From the NCBI GenBank assembly GCA_900618425.1, contig UZAN01039997.1, positions 4,491-68,490 of the forward strand: 64,000 nt of DNA. Direction: 5' to 3'. Every line of letters begins with the position of its first letter. The first letter of the stretch is position 1. Shown here in pieces: positions 12,639 to 25,439 of this stretch. The notes under the pieces were generated by a model. That model saw nothing but the letters and a program-made list of their open reading frames with translations, was not told the origin of the DNA and ran no database searches. This DNA is from Echinostoma caproni (Eukaryota > Platyhelminthes > Trematoda > Plagiorchiida > Echinostomatidae). Made by a program: the position numbers and the translations under genes.

Positions 12639-13270
12639 TTAACATACAGCGGAAACCGTGTAGCAGAATCGGCGAATCAAAGAGCTGAAAACAAGCAAGA
12701 TAAGCTTAACAACTGCTAAATCAGCTAGGTTTCTTGTTTCATTGTAGGTGCGTTCAGACTGACTGAGGAATCTGTCCAGGTAAAGTACCACAGAAGTTTT
12801 GTATACGGAATTACATGCAGATGGGTGTCTGAATTGGGAACAGCTGGTTGATGTTGAGATACTCATGCTGAAGTCTGTGTGCGAGGTTTTAAGAAGCCGC
12901 TTTACCTTCTTGGAACTCAAGGGAACGGACTACTTGAATAAGCAGGGTGAAGGGCAAATTTGAAGTTATTCACAACTAGACCAGGGAATATTTCGAGTAA
13001 GGCATTTAACAGAATGCAACCGTGTACAAACCGCCTGACAGAGACACGGTAAGATTTAAGGCGGAGACTGAAGGAAGATAGTCTTAATTTGGTAAAAAAG
13101 AGAAATGGACTGTTTAGATCGAATATGCTATCGTCTAACGCTGGAAAAGGGGAAAGATACGTTGGTAATGATGCTAGGGTTAGGTGTAGAATTTGAATTA
13201 ATAGCGGCCGTCCACTAGAGCGGGTTGTCAACCTCCAAAAGCAACATTGCTTTGGACATGTGTTACTCAT
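12639..13270 (-). mobile_element. LINE 3' fragment, CR1-like, heavily decayed
   Basis: On the minus strand the frame at 13270-12917 contains SVRRFVHGCILLNALLEIFPGL. This aligns by eye with the C-terminal connection of the LINE at 34.9 kb (LLRRFAFACVLPHWLYRSLDVFPGL). Upstream wording (FTKLRLSSFSLRLKSYR) fits the thumb region that precedes it. The next frame (12920-12639) would continue toward the protein end. No endonuclease or catalytic RT motifs are present, so this is a 5'-truncated copy, as is usual for LINEs. Base composition is richer in G and C than the flanks. Confidence 0.5.
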
Positions 13271-13846
13271 GTCACAAAGTAGACTGCTAGGGCGTGCAAT
13301 CTTTGCTTAGATATCTAGAAGATTGAAATAAGTAAAGGATTATAAAAATAAGACCTGAAATGAGGGTGTGAAGATCTTGTTAAACTGAATTAGTCGCACA
13401 GGTCGCGTTTGACTTCTTGGATGGAAACCTCGGGATCATATTAACCGATGGTTAGAGTCATTGAGTGATATGACCGAGTGTCGGAAAGAATAGCGCTCGT
13501 GGATCTGCGTATTACTCACGCAACCCTAGTGTGCATAACTTCTATGTTTTCTCTTTATTTCCGCTCTCAGTATTCTTTCTACTGTTTAAAATAAATGAGT
13601 AGTCATGAGACAGCTATCAAAACCGGATCCCGAAAGGTTGTATAAGCTGAAATCTTACCATCCTGTAAAGAACAAACGACAACTGTGCTTTACTGATTCG
13701 AAATTTAAAGTTTAAAGACCAATCAGCAATTTATGCAATATCACGTTTTACGAAGGAATAGAATCCCATTTCAAATAACTTCAAAGGTAAAATACTTAAA
13801 GGAAACGAGAAATATGGTGAATTCCAAGAAAAATGGAAAAGACTAC

Positions 13847-14276
13847 NNNNNNNNNNNNNNNNNNNNNNNNNNNNNNNNNNNNNNNNNNNNNNNNNNNNNN
13901 NNNNNNNNNNNNNNNNNNNNNNNNNNNNNNNNNNNNNNNNNNNNNNNNNNNNNNNNNNNNNNNNNNNNNNNNNNNNNNNNNNNNNNNNNNNNNNNNNNNN
14001 NNNNNNNNNNNNNNNNNNNNNNNNNNNNNNNNNNNNNNNNNNNNNNNNNNNNNNNNNNNNNNNNNNNNNNNNNNNNNNNNNNNNNNNNNNNNNNNNNNNN
14101 NNNNNNNNNNNNNNNNNNNNNNNNNNNNNNNNNNNNNNNNNNNNNNNNNNNNNNNNNNNNNNNNNNNNNNNNNNNNNNNNNNNNNNNNNNNNNNNNNNNN
14201 NNNNNNNNNNNNNNNNNNNNNNNNNNNNNNNNNNNNNNNNNNNNNNNNNNNNNNNNNNNNNNNNNNNNNNNNNNNN
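13847..14276. other. Assembly gap (430 N)
   Basis: A run of unknown bases. Any open frame spanning it is meaningless. Confidence 1.
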
Positions 14277-17200
14277 TGTAGAGCACCGGTTGATGAAATC
14301 AACGGGTAGAGCCCTTACCAAGAAAGCGGTTGAATCGCTGACGGTTTTTCAAATTTTCTGGTAGAAAAAGGATGGTAAATGAGAGAGTGATTGCTTTCAC
14401 AAAGAGAGTTTGACGCATATTTCTCTTGAACCTATTGAACACTATTGTTTAATCAAAGGAACAAATTGTAGTACTTTCATGTTTCCTATGTAGACCGAAT
14501 TGAATATAATACAAAATTGAGGCAAGAAAATGAGGTATGGACCGGGAGCGTTGATAACGAAACTGGTTGAGTTCATTAAATGAATCGATGAACGTTTCTC
14601 GTAGAAGCTTTTCAACTATCCCTTAGGGCAAACAAAGTACAGGCCATGGGGCAGAATTGCGCTGCACGGTTCACTGGAGCTTATATAATACTGACAGCCC
14701 ACAGGTAGCAGTGGAAAATCTTTCTGTCACCTAAATTTGATTGAAAGGAACCGGGAATGCGGAAGTCAGCGTGACAGCATTTGCAAGGAACATTGACAGC
14801 TGGAGTTCATCATGTTCACCCGTTATGTTGGATTTCAACTGATACATTTCATTGCAGTCGTCAATGTAATCAAAGGAGAAATATAAGAAGTCCGTAAAGT
14901 GCTCCTAAGCAGCCGTTCATCACACTGATTAACAACTATATTGGTAAAATCGCGAGTAAGCTGTCCAGTCCCTTGAATGGCGATTTTGATTTATTGAAAA
15001 GAATAATAGATCTACTGATCCATTCCCAGCAACCGAACAGCTACCGGTAGATGGTGCGATGTGAGCGTACACGGCGTAAAGTCACCCAACTTCACTTTTG
15101 ATGCTTCCGGTAAGAGTTCCGGATGTTTACTGAGATTGAACCAGAAGATAAACAAACAAATCACAGTGAGTGAGCATGTGATACCAAAGCAATGGAAGGC
15201 TATTGGCTGCCATGGGTCGTAGAAGCCTTAAATAGCATCATTAATTTCTGACTTTATCTTCACTTGAAAATGGCCTAAAATGAATTTTTGGTTTACCGCC
15301 GTGTGTGTTTATCATAACGTTTTACATTTTTAAAATATACAGAACTTATGAATACCTAAATGTTGAACAACTCTCTTGCCAGACGTTAAAAAGTAATTTT
15401 GTTAGTCATCATGACAAATGAAGTTTAGCACATAAAGGTGAAAAACTGGCTGGTAATTTTCACTCACAAATGATTTAAAAATATAAAAAACAAAAAAAAA
15501 TTGTGCAAAGCATTTTGTTTTCATAGCTAAACAATATTGAAACCATGGAGCGAATAAACAGACGAATGTTTAACAACTAAAATTTTTAATGCGTGTTATT
15601 CCTGATTGTTTATTTTCGACGGTTACCCAAAATACAAAACAAGTGCTCTGAATTTACACGTTCATTTTCACCGTCATGTATTAACCGCAGGGCTTGGTTT
15701 TTATCCGAGGGAATCCGAAAGAGGCATTCTGCTAGGCTGAGGAGGAGGGTTTTCAAGTCCATGAACTATACGGTGGTTTCGGACATTGTTGATGCCAACA
15801 GCAAGTTAAATGTGTTTGGAGCCGGTATACAACTATCTCTGCCTATCGTGTTTTGTATTCTAACCAAAGCGAATATAGTTTTCATCGATTTCCACCTCCT
15901 TTGTGAACACCAAAGTAATTGAGGCAAGCAATTCGGGTCCATCGACTCAATTCGCGATATGTAACCGGTCTAAAAGCAAAAAACCGACCAATTGATAATC
16001 CGCTGTTCGACTTAAGGATAAGCAAGATCTCTTTAAGGAAGAAAAAAGCTCTGTTCACTTTCTCCCTCAAACCTCACGTTTAATTGATCCTATATATTGT
16101 ATTATATGAGCATGAAAATTAAAGGGTGAGGACGAACCTATTTTCCACTTGGTGCCCAGAATAAGACATTTCATACAAAGTAGCCCCGTTGATCCGTATT
16201 TTGGGTATTAGATTGAATTTACGAAGTAAATTTGGTTGCATTTGAGGCAATTTATTCTTACAAACACACACACTAATCGACCAGTAAGATAGCATACTAC
16301 GGGCAATGAAGTTCTCGGTCTGTCTCTGCATTCGGGTGGGTGTGGTTTGGACACGAATAGACTTGAAGCAACAGACTAGTGGAATCTTTTGCAACCCTGG
16401 GTCTAGTGAATCTATAGCATCACTTCAAATGATGATAAACCAATGGTTATCGGCTCTGTAGATCTGTACAGTTTCGTTTTCCAATTCACACGCATTTCAA
16501 ACTTTCCGCTGCACATTGGTATGCGACACTGTCATTTGGGTTTAATACTCACGGGAACAATGGTGTTCATGTCTGACCAAACATCCGGTGATGCTCATGT
16601 TACAACCAGCGTGATAGCTGGTAAAACAGTCTGAAGCAAAATGAGCCGCACTCAGGGGTTAATAANNTAATAATTTGAGGAAAAGAGTTAGAACAAAGAC
16701 GAAAGAATTGTGATGACTGAAGGAGTACTAATTGGTTCCAGTTGCAGTATTTAAATTGTGCTTCTAATAAGATCGAATGAATCTCATTTCAATTGATAAG
16801 AAGCAGCAGCATACGGCACTGGAGGAAAATTGGATGCCCACAAAAGGCTAAAGATTTTCTGTAGCAGTTTGGCTGGTAAGGTATTATGCTGCTTACACTC
16901 AGCAGTTCCGGAATTAGAATAGTGCACACTGTGAGTATTCAATAAGTCGGATAACTGAACAAATGTTGATAAGTTGAGGCAGAGAGATTTACTTGATCGT
17001 GGTCATACGGTATTGCACGCGTTTGGTCACCAAAAATTGAGGCGGTCGGGATGTGTTTTACTTAAGTTAGCCAATACGCGTCTTTGATATGCAGTATTTA
17101 CCGAGTGTTTATTACTTGGCAATTATTACATGGAATAAAGTAACGATTCTATGATATAAGAACTTCATTAAGAAAATCTAACTCGGATCACCATTTGGGT

Positions 17201-17724
17201 ATCTTGTGAACAAATTAACCACAGATTAAAAACTGAGTGATGTATATGATGTGGAATGATTGTAGCTCAAGACGTGGATGCCCACCGCGTGATGTGACGC
17301 CAGTTCGTAAATGGTTGCATTCAATCACCTTGCTTGAACATCTAGAGCCCCTGCATTCTATATTCTAATCTCAGAACTGCTCTCAGCTTTTGATTCTTCC
17401 ATGTGCTCATACATTGGTGGATTAAACTGGTAAGCGATAAAAAGCAACGAAAAACGGCACACAAATAGATGGTGTAATTGTTTGTATAAACTGAAACCAA
17501 AAACAATCGCTGGAGGTTGTTGCGATATAGCATTGTAATCAGTGCAAACCCGAGTGAATTATAAATAATAAAGACTTCGGCATGACAACTTTTACACAGG
17601 TTTGGTAAAATAGTAAGTACTGTGTGTAAGATGAATTCACTAGTTATATATATTTGCTGCATATCGAAGAAGTGACTTGCAGGTTCGTGCAGAAAGAGCT
17701 TCAGATCGACCACTTTTTCAACAG
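14277..17724. other. Non-coding stretch, nothing firm
   Basis: An open frame at 15593-15922 (+, about 109 codons) and one at 17342-17713 (-, about 123 codons, hydrophobic) were read. Neither has recognisable motifs or defensible splice sites. Two ambiguous bases lie at 16666-16667. Confidence 0.45.
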
Positions 17725-17925
17725 TGGAGAAACGGTTTTATCTAACAACAAGAGATGGCCTTCCTTACCAACTAAATTCCCGCCAACAGCAGCTTGAGTT
17801 CGGTATGACTACAGAACTCACTTACTACTCAGAACAGAAGCAGCCTATCGACTCCAAGAATCTAACTTTGAGCTTTCAACAGGACAGTCTAACCCACGAG
17901 GAAACGGAGACGTATTTCGATTCCG
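17725..17925 (+). CDS. Possible internal coding exon, unknown protein
   Basis: A 201-nt open segment follows a good pyrimidine-rich acceptor (CCACTTTTTCAACAG, AG at 17723-17724) and ends at a possible donor (TTCCG then GTAACC at 17926). Both introns would be phase 1 and the length is a multiple of three, the same arrangement as the possible exon at 4238-4420. The peptide is hydrophilic and acidic toward its end (it includes YLTTRDGLPYQLNSRQQQLE and DSLTHEETETYFDSG), with two potential N-glycosylation or phosphorylation-rich stretches but no known domain. The frame stays open past the donor to a stop at 17976, so it could also be unspliced or chance. Confidence 0.35.
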
Positions 17926-20900
17926 GTAACCAATGGGGTCTAGTATTCTGCCGGATCAACTGTGAACCATTCTGGTGAGGCTAACTCGTCCGTAGTGTCC
18001 AAGGTGACTGATCCTTTGATCGAGATGGTGACTGTATGAATAGAAGTCCTGAGGCATTTTTAGCGTCCAATTTTATCTTATTAGTATTTTTGTACTAACC
18101 TACAGAAGTTAGCTGCCAAATCTTTGTCATTCATAGACCTGGAGACTAACTTCTATTGTTCTCCACGAGAAGGCAGTGAAAAGAATGTCCAAAGCAGAGA
18201 CTCAAAACACCGACTACTCGGTATTACTACAAAGGAAGCCAGACCCGGTGAAATCTATTTACCAAAATAACATGGCGATTACGATGCTATATTTCAATCC
18301 AAATAGTAAATTGAACAAAGGGCTGAAACCAATTAATCATTTTCATCTTGATTGGTTTTCCATTCGTCTCCAGAAAGAACACAATCAGTACACATAAATC
18401 AATATTTTTAAAATTTAAAATGAGCTGTGTTGAGGGCATGCATCATTTTTATGAGTTGTTATGTAACAGCTCTTAGTTCATTCCGGTACAATAATTACTG
18501 ACAATACATTGCAAATCACGCATTTCACTCTGATGCAGTAATCTTTGGTTAACCTTATGTGTATCATGCACACCCATGTTAAAACCTAATATTCATGATG
18601 TTTTGAATAGTCAAGTACGAAACGGAAGCTCAAATCGGTCATTGTAATCACTCAAGTGACAACGTCGCCGATGAATTAACATAAGATTATCTTATCAGTA
18701 TTTCAAATAATTGAGAATGTAAAGCCTCTCCATGAAACCAGTTTGTTTCCAATAACCCTTCAGGATAATACAACCCTATCTGCACCTGGGTTCAATAGCA
18801 TTGATACGAACACCTGATTTTTCGTAATAGTCAATTCTGGTATCGAAATTAACAGTAAACCAAAACTATGGTAACCAGACAATGCTGGCTTTCCTGCATT
18901 CCTGCGTAAGGTTACTCGCAGCAGCACGAGTTGTTCCTCCTTACATACCAACGCACAAACACATCAGAAAACCTGTCGTCGAATTTTCACCGCATCACTC
19001 AATTTGATGCGTCTGTCCAACCATGCCTAAAATAATTGGTTTTGGTCTATGAACACCTGAAAGCGTAGGTGCCTGCTTGTATCCCATACTTTGTATGTCT
19101 GAATGAGTTTGTGTGTGTTCGACTGTATTTATTCGTGGATAAAAATCGGTGATTTTATCTCACTGACCATCGCTCGTGATGAGGTTGTGGATGGGATCAC
19201 GTGATTTCGGAATCGGAAAAGCGATCGGTCAGTGGGGTTCTGCTGGGCACAAAACAGAAAAAAAAGCAAAACGCGAAAGCTAACTGATGATAAATTGTCA
19301 GCATGGAAGAATAAAGTTTACCAGTTCCTCAGGCGGAACAACTGTCCTCATGTTTTGAATACCTAGCACATCCAGGGCATTAACTAGTGTAGAATTAGGG
19401 TATACAGAAATTTTCGGGAGTGGAAAAATCTGACGACCACCGGATGTTGACAATTTGTCGATATATATGATCATTCGTGTTCTGAGGTCAGCTGAATCGT
19501 AAACAATCAAAATTCCGTCAAAACTGATACGGAAACAATCTAAAAATAAGTTTTCAGTAATGATTTTTGGGGCAAAAACAAAGGAAAAAATTATGGTCTA
19601 CTGTTAGTCTTCAAAACATGGCGGTGGATATCCAGGTTGGTGTGCAATATCTCGAGAAGCTATAAAACGTTTTAGAAATGAGAATAGACGAATACTGCCA
19701 GGTGTTAGCATTTGTTTAATCTCTTTAGTCTCTTTCATGTTAAAACAATTCGGTATTTATACAAACACGTCTTGGTAACTACGGCGGACGGACAACAGTC
19801 AAGGGAAAGGATGTTCAGAAGCATTGCCCTGGTAATTTGACTGATTGCGTCAGAAACTTTTGAGCTCAGAAAATTCGATTACGTAACTTGATTAACATGG
19901 CTTCACGGAAAGCTAAGAGCCTTAGATGCGTGTTACGTAACTATGGATTCAGTGACAAAATTGGATCAACGGTGTGGGAGATATTTTGCGATTGATGACT
20001 CTTGGATTTCTCTGAAATATAACACCTATAAGGGATCATCGTACTTTTAAGCATTCATCTGGTTCGAGTGAACCTACAGAATAATAAACCAGCAATGAGT
20101 GAAATTTTTATTTTAAACAAATTCTCCAGATGTATTTTCTCTCGCTCACAGCAATGTGTGACATCACACATAATAAAAAATGACATTAATCCACGATAGC
20201 TGATCAAACTTAATAAATAATATGTGAAAACTTTGATTGTGTTGCAATATTTAGGAACTACTTGGCTATTTCAGGTTAGTCAAATCATGCACATATCTTG
20301 CAGCATGTAAAGTTTGATAACCAGTTACATTTTCTGTACGAAGACTACTCCCGTCAAATATATTTTTCTTCGACAACTTTAACCGTATTTTTAGAGAACA
20401 GCGGTGTTTATGGTACGTCATGGGATTAGTGTTTAGGACTACAATAGGATCGCATAAATTATTCACCGAATAAAGGAATGGCCTCATTGCCTAACCATTT
20501 GATTTTGTTTAAACAGTCCGACGGAGCTTATAATGAGAACACAAATTGGCAAACAAGCTCGTTTTCAGTGTGTCTTAATAATGCCATTACAACACAACAA
20601 CTATGACTAGTATCAGAGCAGGATGTACAAGGGAAAAAGAGAGGGAGAAAGTAATTAACGTATTCAAGAGTTTGTTTCACAATTGGTCCTCAATTATCAC
20701 TTGCTCCGATGATTAAGACAATAAAAAAGAGCTTCTTTTCCAATTTGTGTTTTCAGTTGATTTTGCGCTTACATATTCAATAAATAAACAGCTTTTGATG
20801 GTAGAACTCAGTTATGCCTTGAGAGAACGCCAGTTGTAAACCGAATTCGTAACGATAAAATTTTGTTGACATGAGGAGTTACGTCATCGCTCCAGATATT

Positions 20901-22351
20901 CAGCGCATTTATGAGAGAGTAGAGTAATAGGATGGGTCAATTCATGTCAGATTCTTTTGTTGAAAACCGTTGCACCATCTGAACTAGAACCTTTGGTTTA
21001 CATGCGAGTTTTCATGTGGGAGAGAGAAAACAGGACATGAGGGGAAAGGAACGACAACACTCTGGTCAATCGATTAAACCAATGTACTTTTCCCCTTTCC
21101 AGTCTAGATCGATGGGAAGAAACATGACAATCCAGTTTCGATTGCATTAGTATGCTAAGCTTAGCATAGGCGTGTATGTATACATCTATATGTAAATGTA
21201 TATATATTGCGGTCAGCAGTGATTCCTTTAATAAAATCTATCTGAATATCAAGTCAAACATGAATGAATCGATTCCCCTCATCAATATTTTCCAAACGGG
21301 TTTTGCAAAGCTTTGTAAACAGAAATAACTACTTGGATTTATCTCAAAGGTGACCATTCGTTGTGACGTATCGCAGTTTTGTGGAGCTACATGCTTAACA
21401 ATTTATTTGGAATTTCCACCGTCGCCACCACTTCATTTGCCCTTCATTTTGAACAAAGGTGACAGAGAAAAACTCCTAGACATCGGCGTCAACCAATCGT
21501 ATTAGTTATGATAAAAGGAGAATAAGATTTGAATACAGCAGTCAACTAAGCCTAAATTAAAGCCATTTTGGTCAAAAGGTGGTAGGCATGCAAATCTGTA
21601 CAGTGAAATGTCTTCTGATGGCTTTGGTTTAAACAATCAAACCGTTGGCCATTAGAATTATTTGAAACGCCCCAAAACTAGGCAGGAAACCTCACAGAAC
21701 TATATGGTGGATTGACATGAACGCAACAATTTGAATAGTGGTTGATAAGGGGGGGGGGTAAATCTGAGCAGTCTATTTCATATTGCCGTCCTCTGAGACT
21801 TGTTTCCCCCTTAAGAAAGCTGCTGACTGTTGCAGCTGGAAAGAACCATCAGGTTCTGGAACAATCGGCAGAACACAACGGTCTTTAAAATTGAAAAGCT
21901 AAAAGGCATTTTTTTCGATTGATTCACTACTTTCAACCCTTAACAAGTACTAAGTACTATCTGTCAGACTAAATATTTTCACTTGATCAACGCTCAATCG
22001 GATAAGATCATTGTAGGTTTCCATGAGTTGGAACGCATCTGCATTGTTCACCTTAGGGGCTTACTTAAGCAGAGTATGCCTATTTAGAAGGACACAGTAA
22101 ATTTATCCTCCATTCATTTTATATACAAATCCTACCGGAAGTATATCATGCTCAGCTGAACATGAGAACTTCCAGGGTCAGTAAATACATGTATTGTCCA
22201 TTGTCGAGAGTTGGAGTCTCTTTATCTGTGAATTATTTTCATTGCAAACATAGTACCAACAGTATGAACTCCTTTAAAAACCGGTCTTGGAATCGGTCCC
22301 GAATGAAATACGTAGGTTGTTTAATACGTTTAACATTGGATCAAACAGTAA
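17926..22351. other. Non-coding stretch; one possible SINE-H scrap
   Basis: No gene was recognised. Around 18775-18825 the wording ACCTGGGTTCAATAGCATTGATACGAACACC resembles, over about 30 bases, the minus-strand ribozyme region of SINE-H (ACCTG, GGGTCTCAATAGCAGTGCGAATAC). It could be an old fragment. A run of nine or more G lies near 21750, and AT-rich TATA/TGTA low-complexity sequence at 21175-21215. Confidence 0.4.
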
Positions 22352-22475
22352 TTATTCGTGTTCATGACAAATGAAGCGTGAAATGAAAAGTTAGGAAGCA
22401 CCGGACAGTTGTTTCAACCTGGTTGGGTTTTATCAGCATTGCGAATACATCGACTCAACTGGGGATCTAACCTCC
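22352..22475 (-). repeat. SINE-H copy 1, 5'-truncated, with ribozyme module
   Basis: Minus-strand copy of the hammerhead SINE. From its 3' end (22352) it runs through the tail (AAATGAAGCGTGAAATG on the plus strand), the ribozyme (22398-22442) and part of the tRNA-like B box (GGGGATCTAACC on the plus strand), where homology stops. It is thus truncated inside the tRNA-like head. It lies about 130 bases from a second copy in the opposite orientation. Confidence 0.75.
22398..22442 (-). ncRNA. Hammerhead ribozyme remnant in SINE-H copy 1
   Basis: Minus strand, 45 nt. Stem I strand GCAATG, core CTGATAA (family form CTGATGA), stem II AACC-loop-GGTT fully paired, then GAAA, a short stem III region CAACTGTC ending in the GTC cleavage triplet, and the second stem I strand CGGTGC. 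The core G-to-A change hits the G8 position, which is essential for catalysis in known hammerheads, so this copy should be inactive. Stem II keeps pairing although its outer pairs differ from the other copies. Confidence 0.72.
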
Positions 22476-22604
22476 ATTACTCACCTGCAATAATCAGTCA
22501 GATTGTGAATGTTTCCAACCGAGTAAAAGCAGCGGAGGCTAGTGCTGAGAACAGCGAAGTGCGAGGCCCTCAACAAGCTCGCAAAGAACATTTATGCTGC
22601 TTTG

Positions 22605-22830
22605 TATAAATGAAAAACGGTCTGATCAGCTGCTCGGTAGACGGGCAGTTAGCATGCTTGCGTTCTACCTGTGAGGTCCCGAGTTCTACCCCAGTTGGGT
22701 AGTTGGATTCGCACTGCTGATGAATTCCAATCAAGTCGAAACAGCTGTCCAGTGCTTTCTAGCTTTTCAGTTCACGCTTCGTTTGCCATGTACTCGACGA
22801 ATTTTCCTTTTTCAATTAAATCAAGTACTC
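22605..22830 (+). repeat. SINE-H copy 2, near full length, with ribozyme module
   Basis: Plus-strand copy. A 5' leader (GAAAAACGGTCTGATCAGCT, 22612-22631) is followed by a tRNA-like head (CGGTAGACGGGCAGTTAGCA, then GAGGTCCCGAGTTCTACCCC as B box), the 45-nt ribozyme (22711-22755) and a tail with AGCTTTTCAGTTCACGC and CTCGACGAATTTTCC. The same order is seen at 30.0 kb (minus) and 53.2 kb (plus), which defines a family of about 220-250 bp. The leader, head and tail agree with a polymerase III SINE in the style of schistosome Sm-alpha. Confidence 0.82.
22711..22755 (+). ncRNA. Hammerhead ribozyme in SINE-H copy 2 (best core)
   Basis: GCACTG (22711-22716) pairs perfectly with CAGTGC (22750-22755) as stem I. 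The conserved core CTGATGA (22717-22723) and GAAA (22738-22741) are intact, and the cleavage triplet GTC is at 22747-22749. Between GAAA and the triplet the sequence forms ACAGCTGT (22741-22748), a perfect 8-nt palindrome with no room for a loop, so stem III would best form between two molecules. Stem II (22724-22737) is worn: its outer pairs do not match, while other copies read GACC/GGTC-like. Hammerheads cleave their own RNA next to the triplet. Activity of this copy is uncertain because of stem II. Confidence 0.8.
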
Positions 22831-25439
22831 CATTACTCACAGGAAATTATTAATCGAGTTAAAATGGATGATGAACTACATTTCGTTCAAAACATCCGTT
22901 GCAGATCAATAGAAGCCTGAAGTTCTAATTTTTACATAATGAATATAAAACGCGACCACCGGTCTGACGGACCGCAGTCCGGATAAAAGTGAAGGCAAGT
23001 TGGTTGTCTTCATTGGCACTTCAACTTGGTCAGAAAAATGCCATGTGTTAAATGTGAATTATATCGAATTATCAACCATATCATTTACCCAATTGGGCAT
23101 TTAAAGCAGTTTTCAATCATCATGTCTACCTCCCTTTGATGACAACAAATTCCGGGCTGTCCGTCGGGGATTCACCATTTGGGACCATTAATCTATTGAA
23201 ACATAATATTTATTAAACCTTAAAACGATAATCAATATTTCGAGAAAACTACTACTTCTTGATTACATATTGCACCGGAATAACTTACAAACAATATAAA
23301 TTTATTGAAAACTTCGTATTTATATTCGAAATCACACTTTGGCTAATGAATTTCACTAAGTCTAATGATCGTCATTATATGTGTCTGGTCAACAAGATCT
23401 AGAAATCTGAAAACAAGACAATGCAACTTACAAAGGCAGTTGAGACATGAACCGTGAACCAAACGGAGAGTGCAGTGATAAGGGAATATTAAAAATAAGA
23501 AAAAATATTAGAAAATAAATCAATAATAAGTCTTCCGGAATAATATAGTTCTCAGATCAGGAACAACTGTTTGTGGATTTTTGAACAAATTGTCAGACAA
23601 GGAATTAGAGGGTCCCAGTGCGTACACAATAGTTATAAACCAAGATTGTTTAATGAGGAAAAATGTCACTTTCTAGGGCACTGGGTTTCAGGGTGAAAAT
23701 ATTAACAAACATATCTGTGGGCACATTTTACACATTTTGCAATAATATGTCTGAACAGGTTGTTCCAGACACTTACCAGAGATACGGTACATGTAGGTCG
23801 AAATCCGAGAGATCTGATAATAGAAAAGCGAACAGCACGCAGTGATGCTGTGCAATCTCTATCCTCACCCATGTTTCACTGTACTTCTCAGGTGCACAGT
23901 AACGATTTAATTAAATAATACACTTACATTATAGATATTGTTAACAGGCAACGTGTTTGTTTTGACTGAATTGATTTGAACCCGGGGAAGTAAGTTTGTA
24001 GTTCATAAGGAACAAAACGGGATTCCAAATGATCAGCGGTGTAAAAGCGCGTTAGACAAGCAGTTACATGAGAAAAATGAAGACAAAATATTCTGGGATT
24101 TTGGTTTATTGATTCCCGCTCTTTGATCGATAGTAGAACTCTGCCTGAAAATTAATCTTACAAATTTTTGGGTGAGATAAAGTGATTCTCAGAACATCAG
24201 CATCTCAATGAATGAAACACAAATAAAGAACATATGCAAGGTTTGAAAGTATAAACGAAGATAAGTTGTTGGCATGCAGTAGGCCATGTATGGGGGGTCA
24301 GCAGCCTGATTGAAGGTCCAAACTGTTCGCGTTGTGTGAAATTTTAGTGAATAATAAAATTATGCAAAACTAGGTTCCGATAAAGTTAAAGATGGTACGT
24401 AGTGTTTCTCCGTCCATCAGTTTCTTCCAATATTCCTACAAACACATTTCTGATTTCACAAATGTGGAAGAAAAAAATAAACGTGGAGTTTAACGGTACC
24501 GACTGAAAGCAAATTATCCACGTTCTTTGATATTAAACTGAGTAGATAGTTTTTTGTTGGAAGCTTTTCAGTACCTTTCTGGCCATAAGACCGAATTTAA
24601 AACGGCTCATAAAAGAGCCAATATGGTTATTGCTAGTCTTCTAATGTTCATAAAGGTGTCATGGAGAAAATGATAAAAATGGTTAGATAGTAAGAGAGAC
24701 AAATTGGCAAAACAATCCCTCTTAACAACAGACGGAACTGGAACAGAATTTTCTGTATGTTTTTTTCTGATTAGACTGCGCAGCTGACTAAGAATGTCCG
24801 CTTGAAGGAACGGAGGTGGTCGAGAGAATAGGGTTCAGATTTGCTTTCAGTAAGCTGCATTTGTATTAAAACCTCAAGGTTGTGAACTCTACGATTCTGA
24901 CTGTTAAACTCCATCAGTAATGGAGTTAAGTAACAGGAGGTTTGCTACAAATGAACGGTGAAATACCACTTAACACTTTAGTTTTGATCTTTTGTAGTTT
25001 TATGTCGGAATGGTAGTAAACGGTTTGTAAATGATTATGAAAGTCGGTCGGCATTTGGTCGATAATCTGGTTATGTATTTGGAAAGACGAATCTATTGTC
25101 TACTATGGCTATGAGTACTGTATAAAAAAATGAAGAACATTGGAATAGCATATGCCTACAAAGCTCACACTGCCAACCTAATCTTCAAGAATTTGATCAT
25201 TTTGATTATTTTTCGGACTCGTCAGCAATGTGTGTACAGTTTGTGTTCCCGCCCGGAGGGGATCCTTTCAGTTGGATTCTAAAGCTATCACTCGCAAATC
25301 AATGCATGAGGTGCTAAAAAATATGTAATCGCATAACTAGTGAGGCTTATGCAATTAATTGATATCAGATCCACCGGAAAGTTCTTGCCGTTGTTGGGGA
25401 AAGAGTGAAATAAAAATGTTTCTTACCGTCCATGAAATT
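22831..25439. other. Non-coding stretch, nothing recognised
   Basis: No gene or named repeat was found. The short open frame at 23663-23845 (+) has no recognisable content. Confidence 0.45.

Noticed and set aside
13731..14321. Long open frames on both strands over 13.7-14.3 kb
   Set aside because: They consist almost wholly of unknown bases in the assembly gap 13847-14276 and carry no information.
17342..17713. 123-codon hydrophobic minus-strand frame, considered as a membrane protein exon
   Set aside because: No receptor or transporter motif, no splice sites, and a hydrophobic reading is common in AT-rich DNA.
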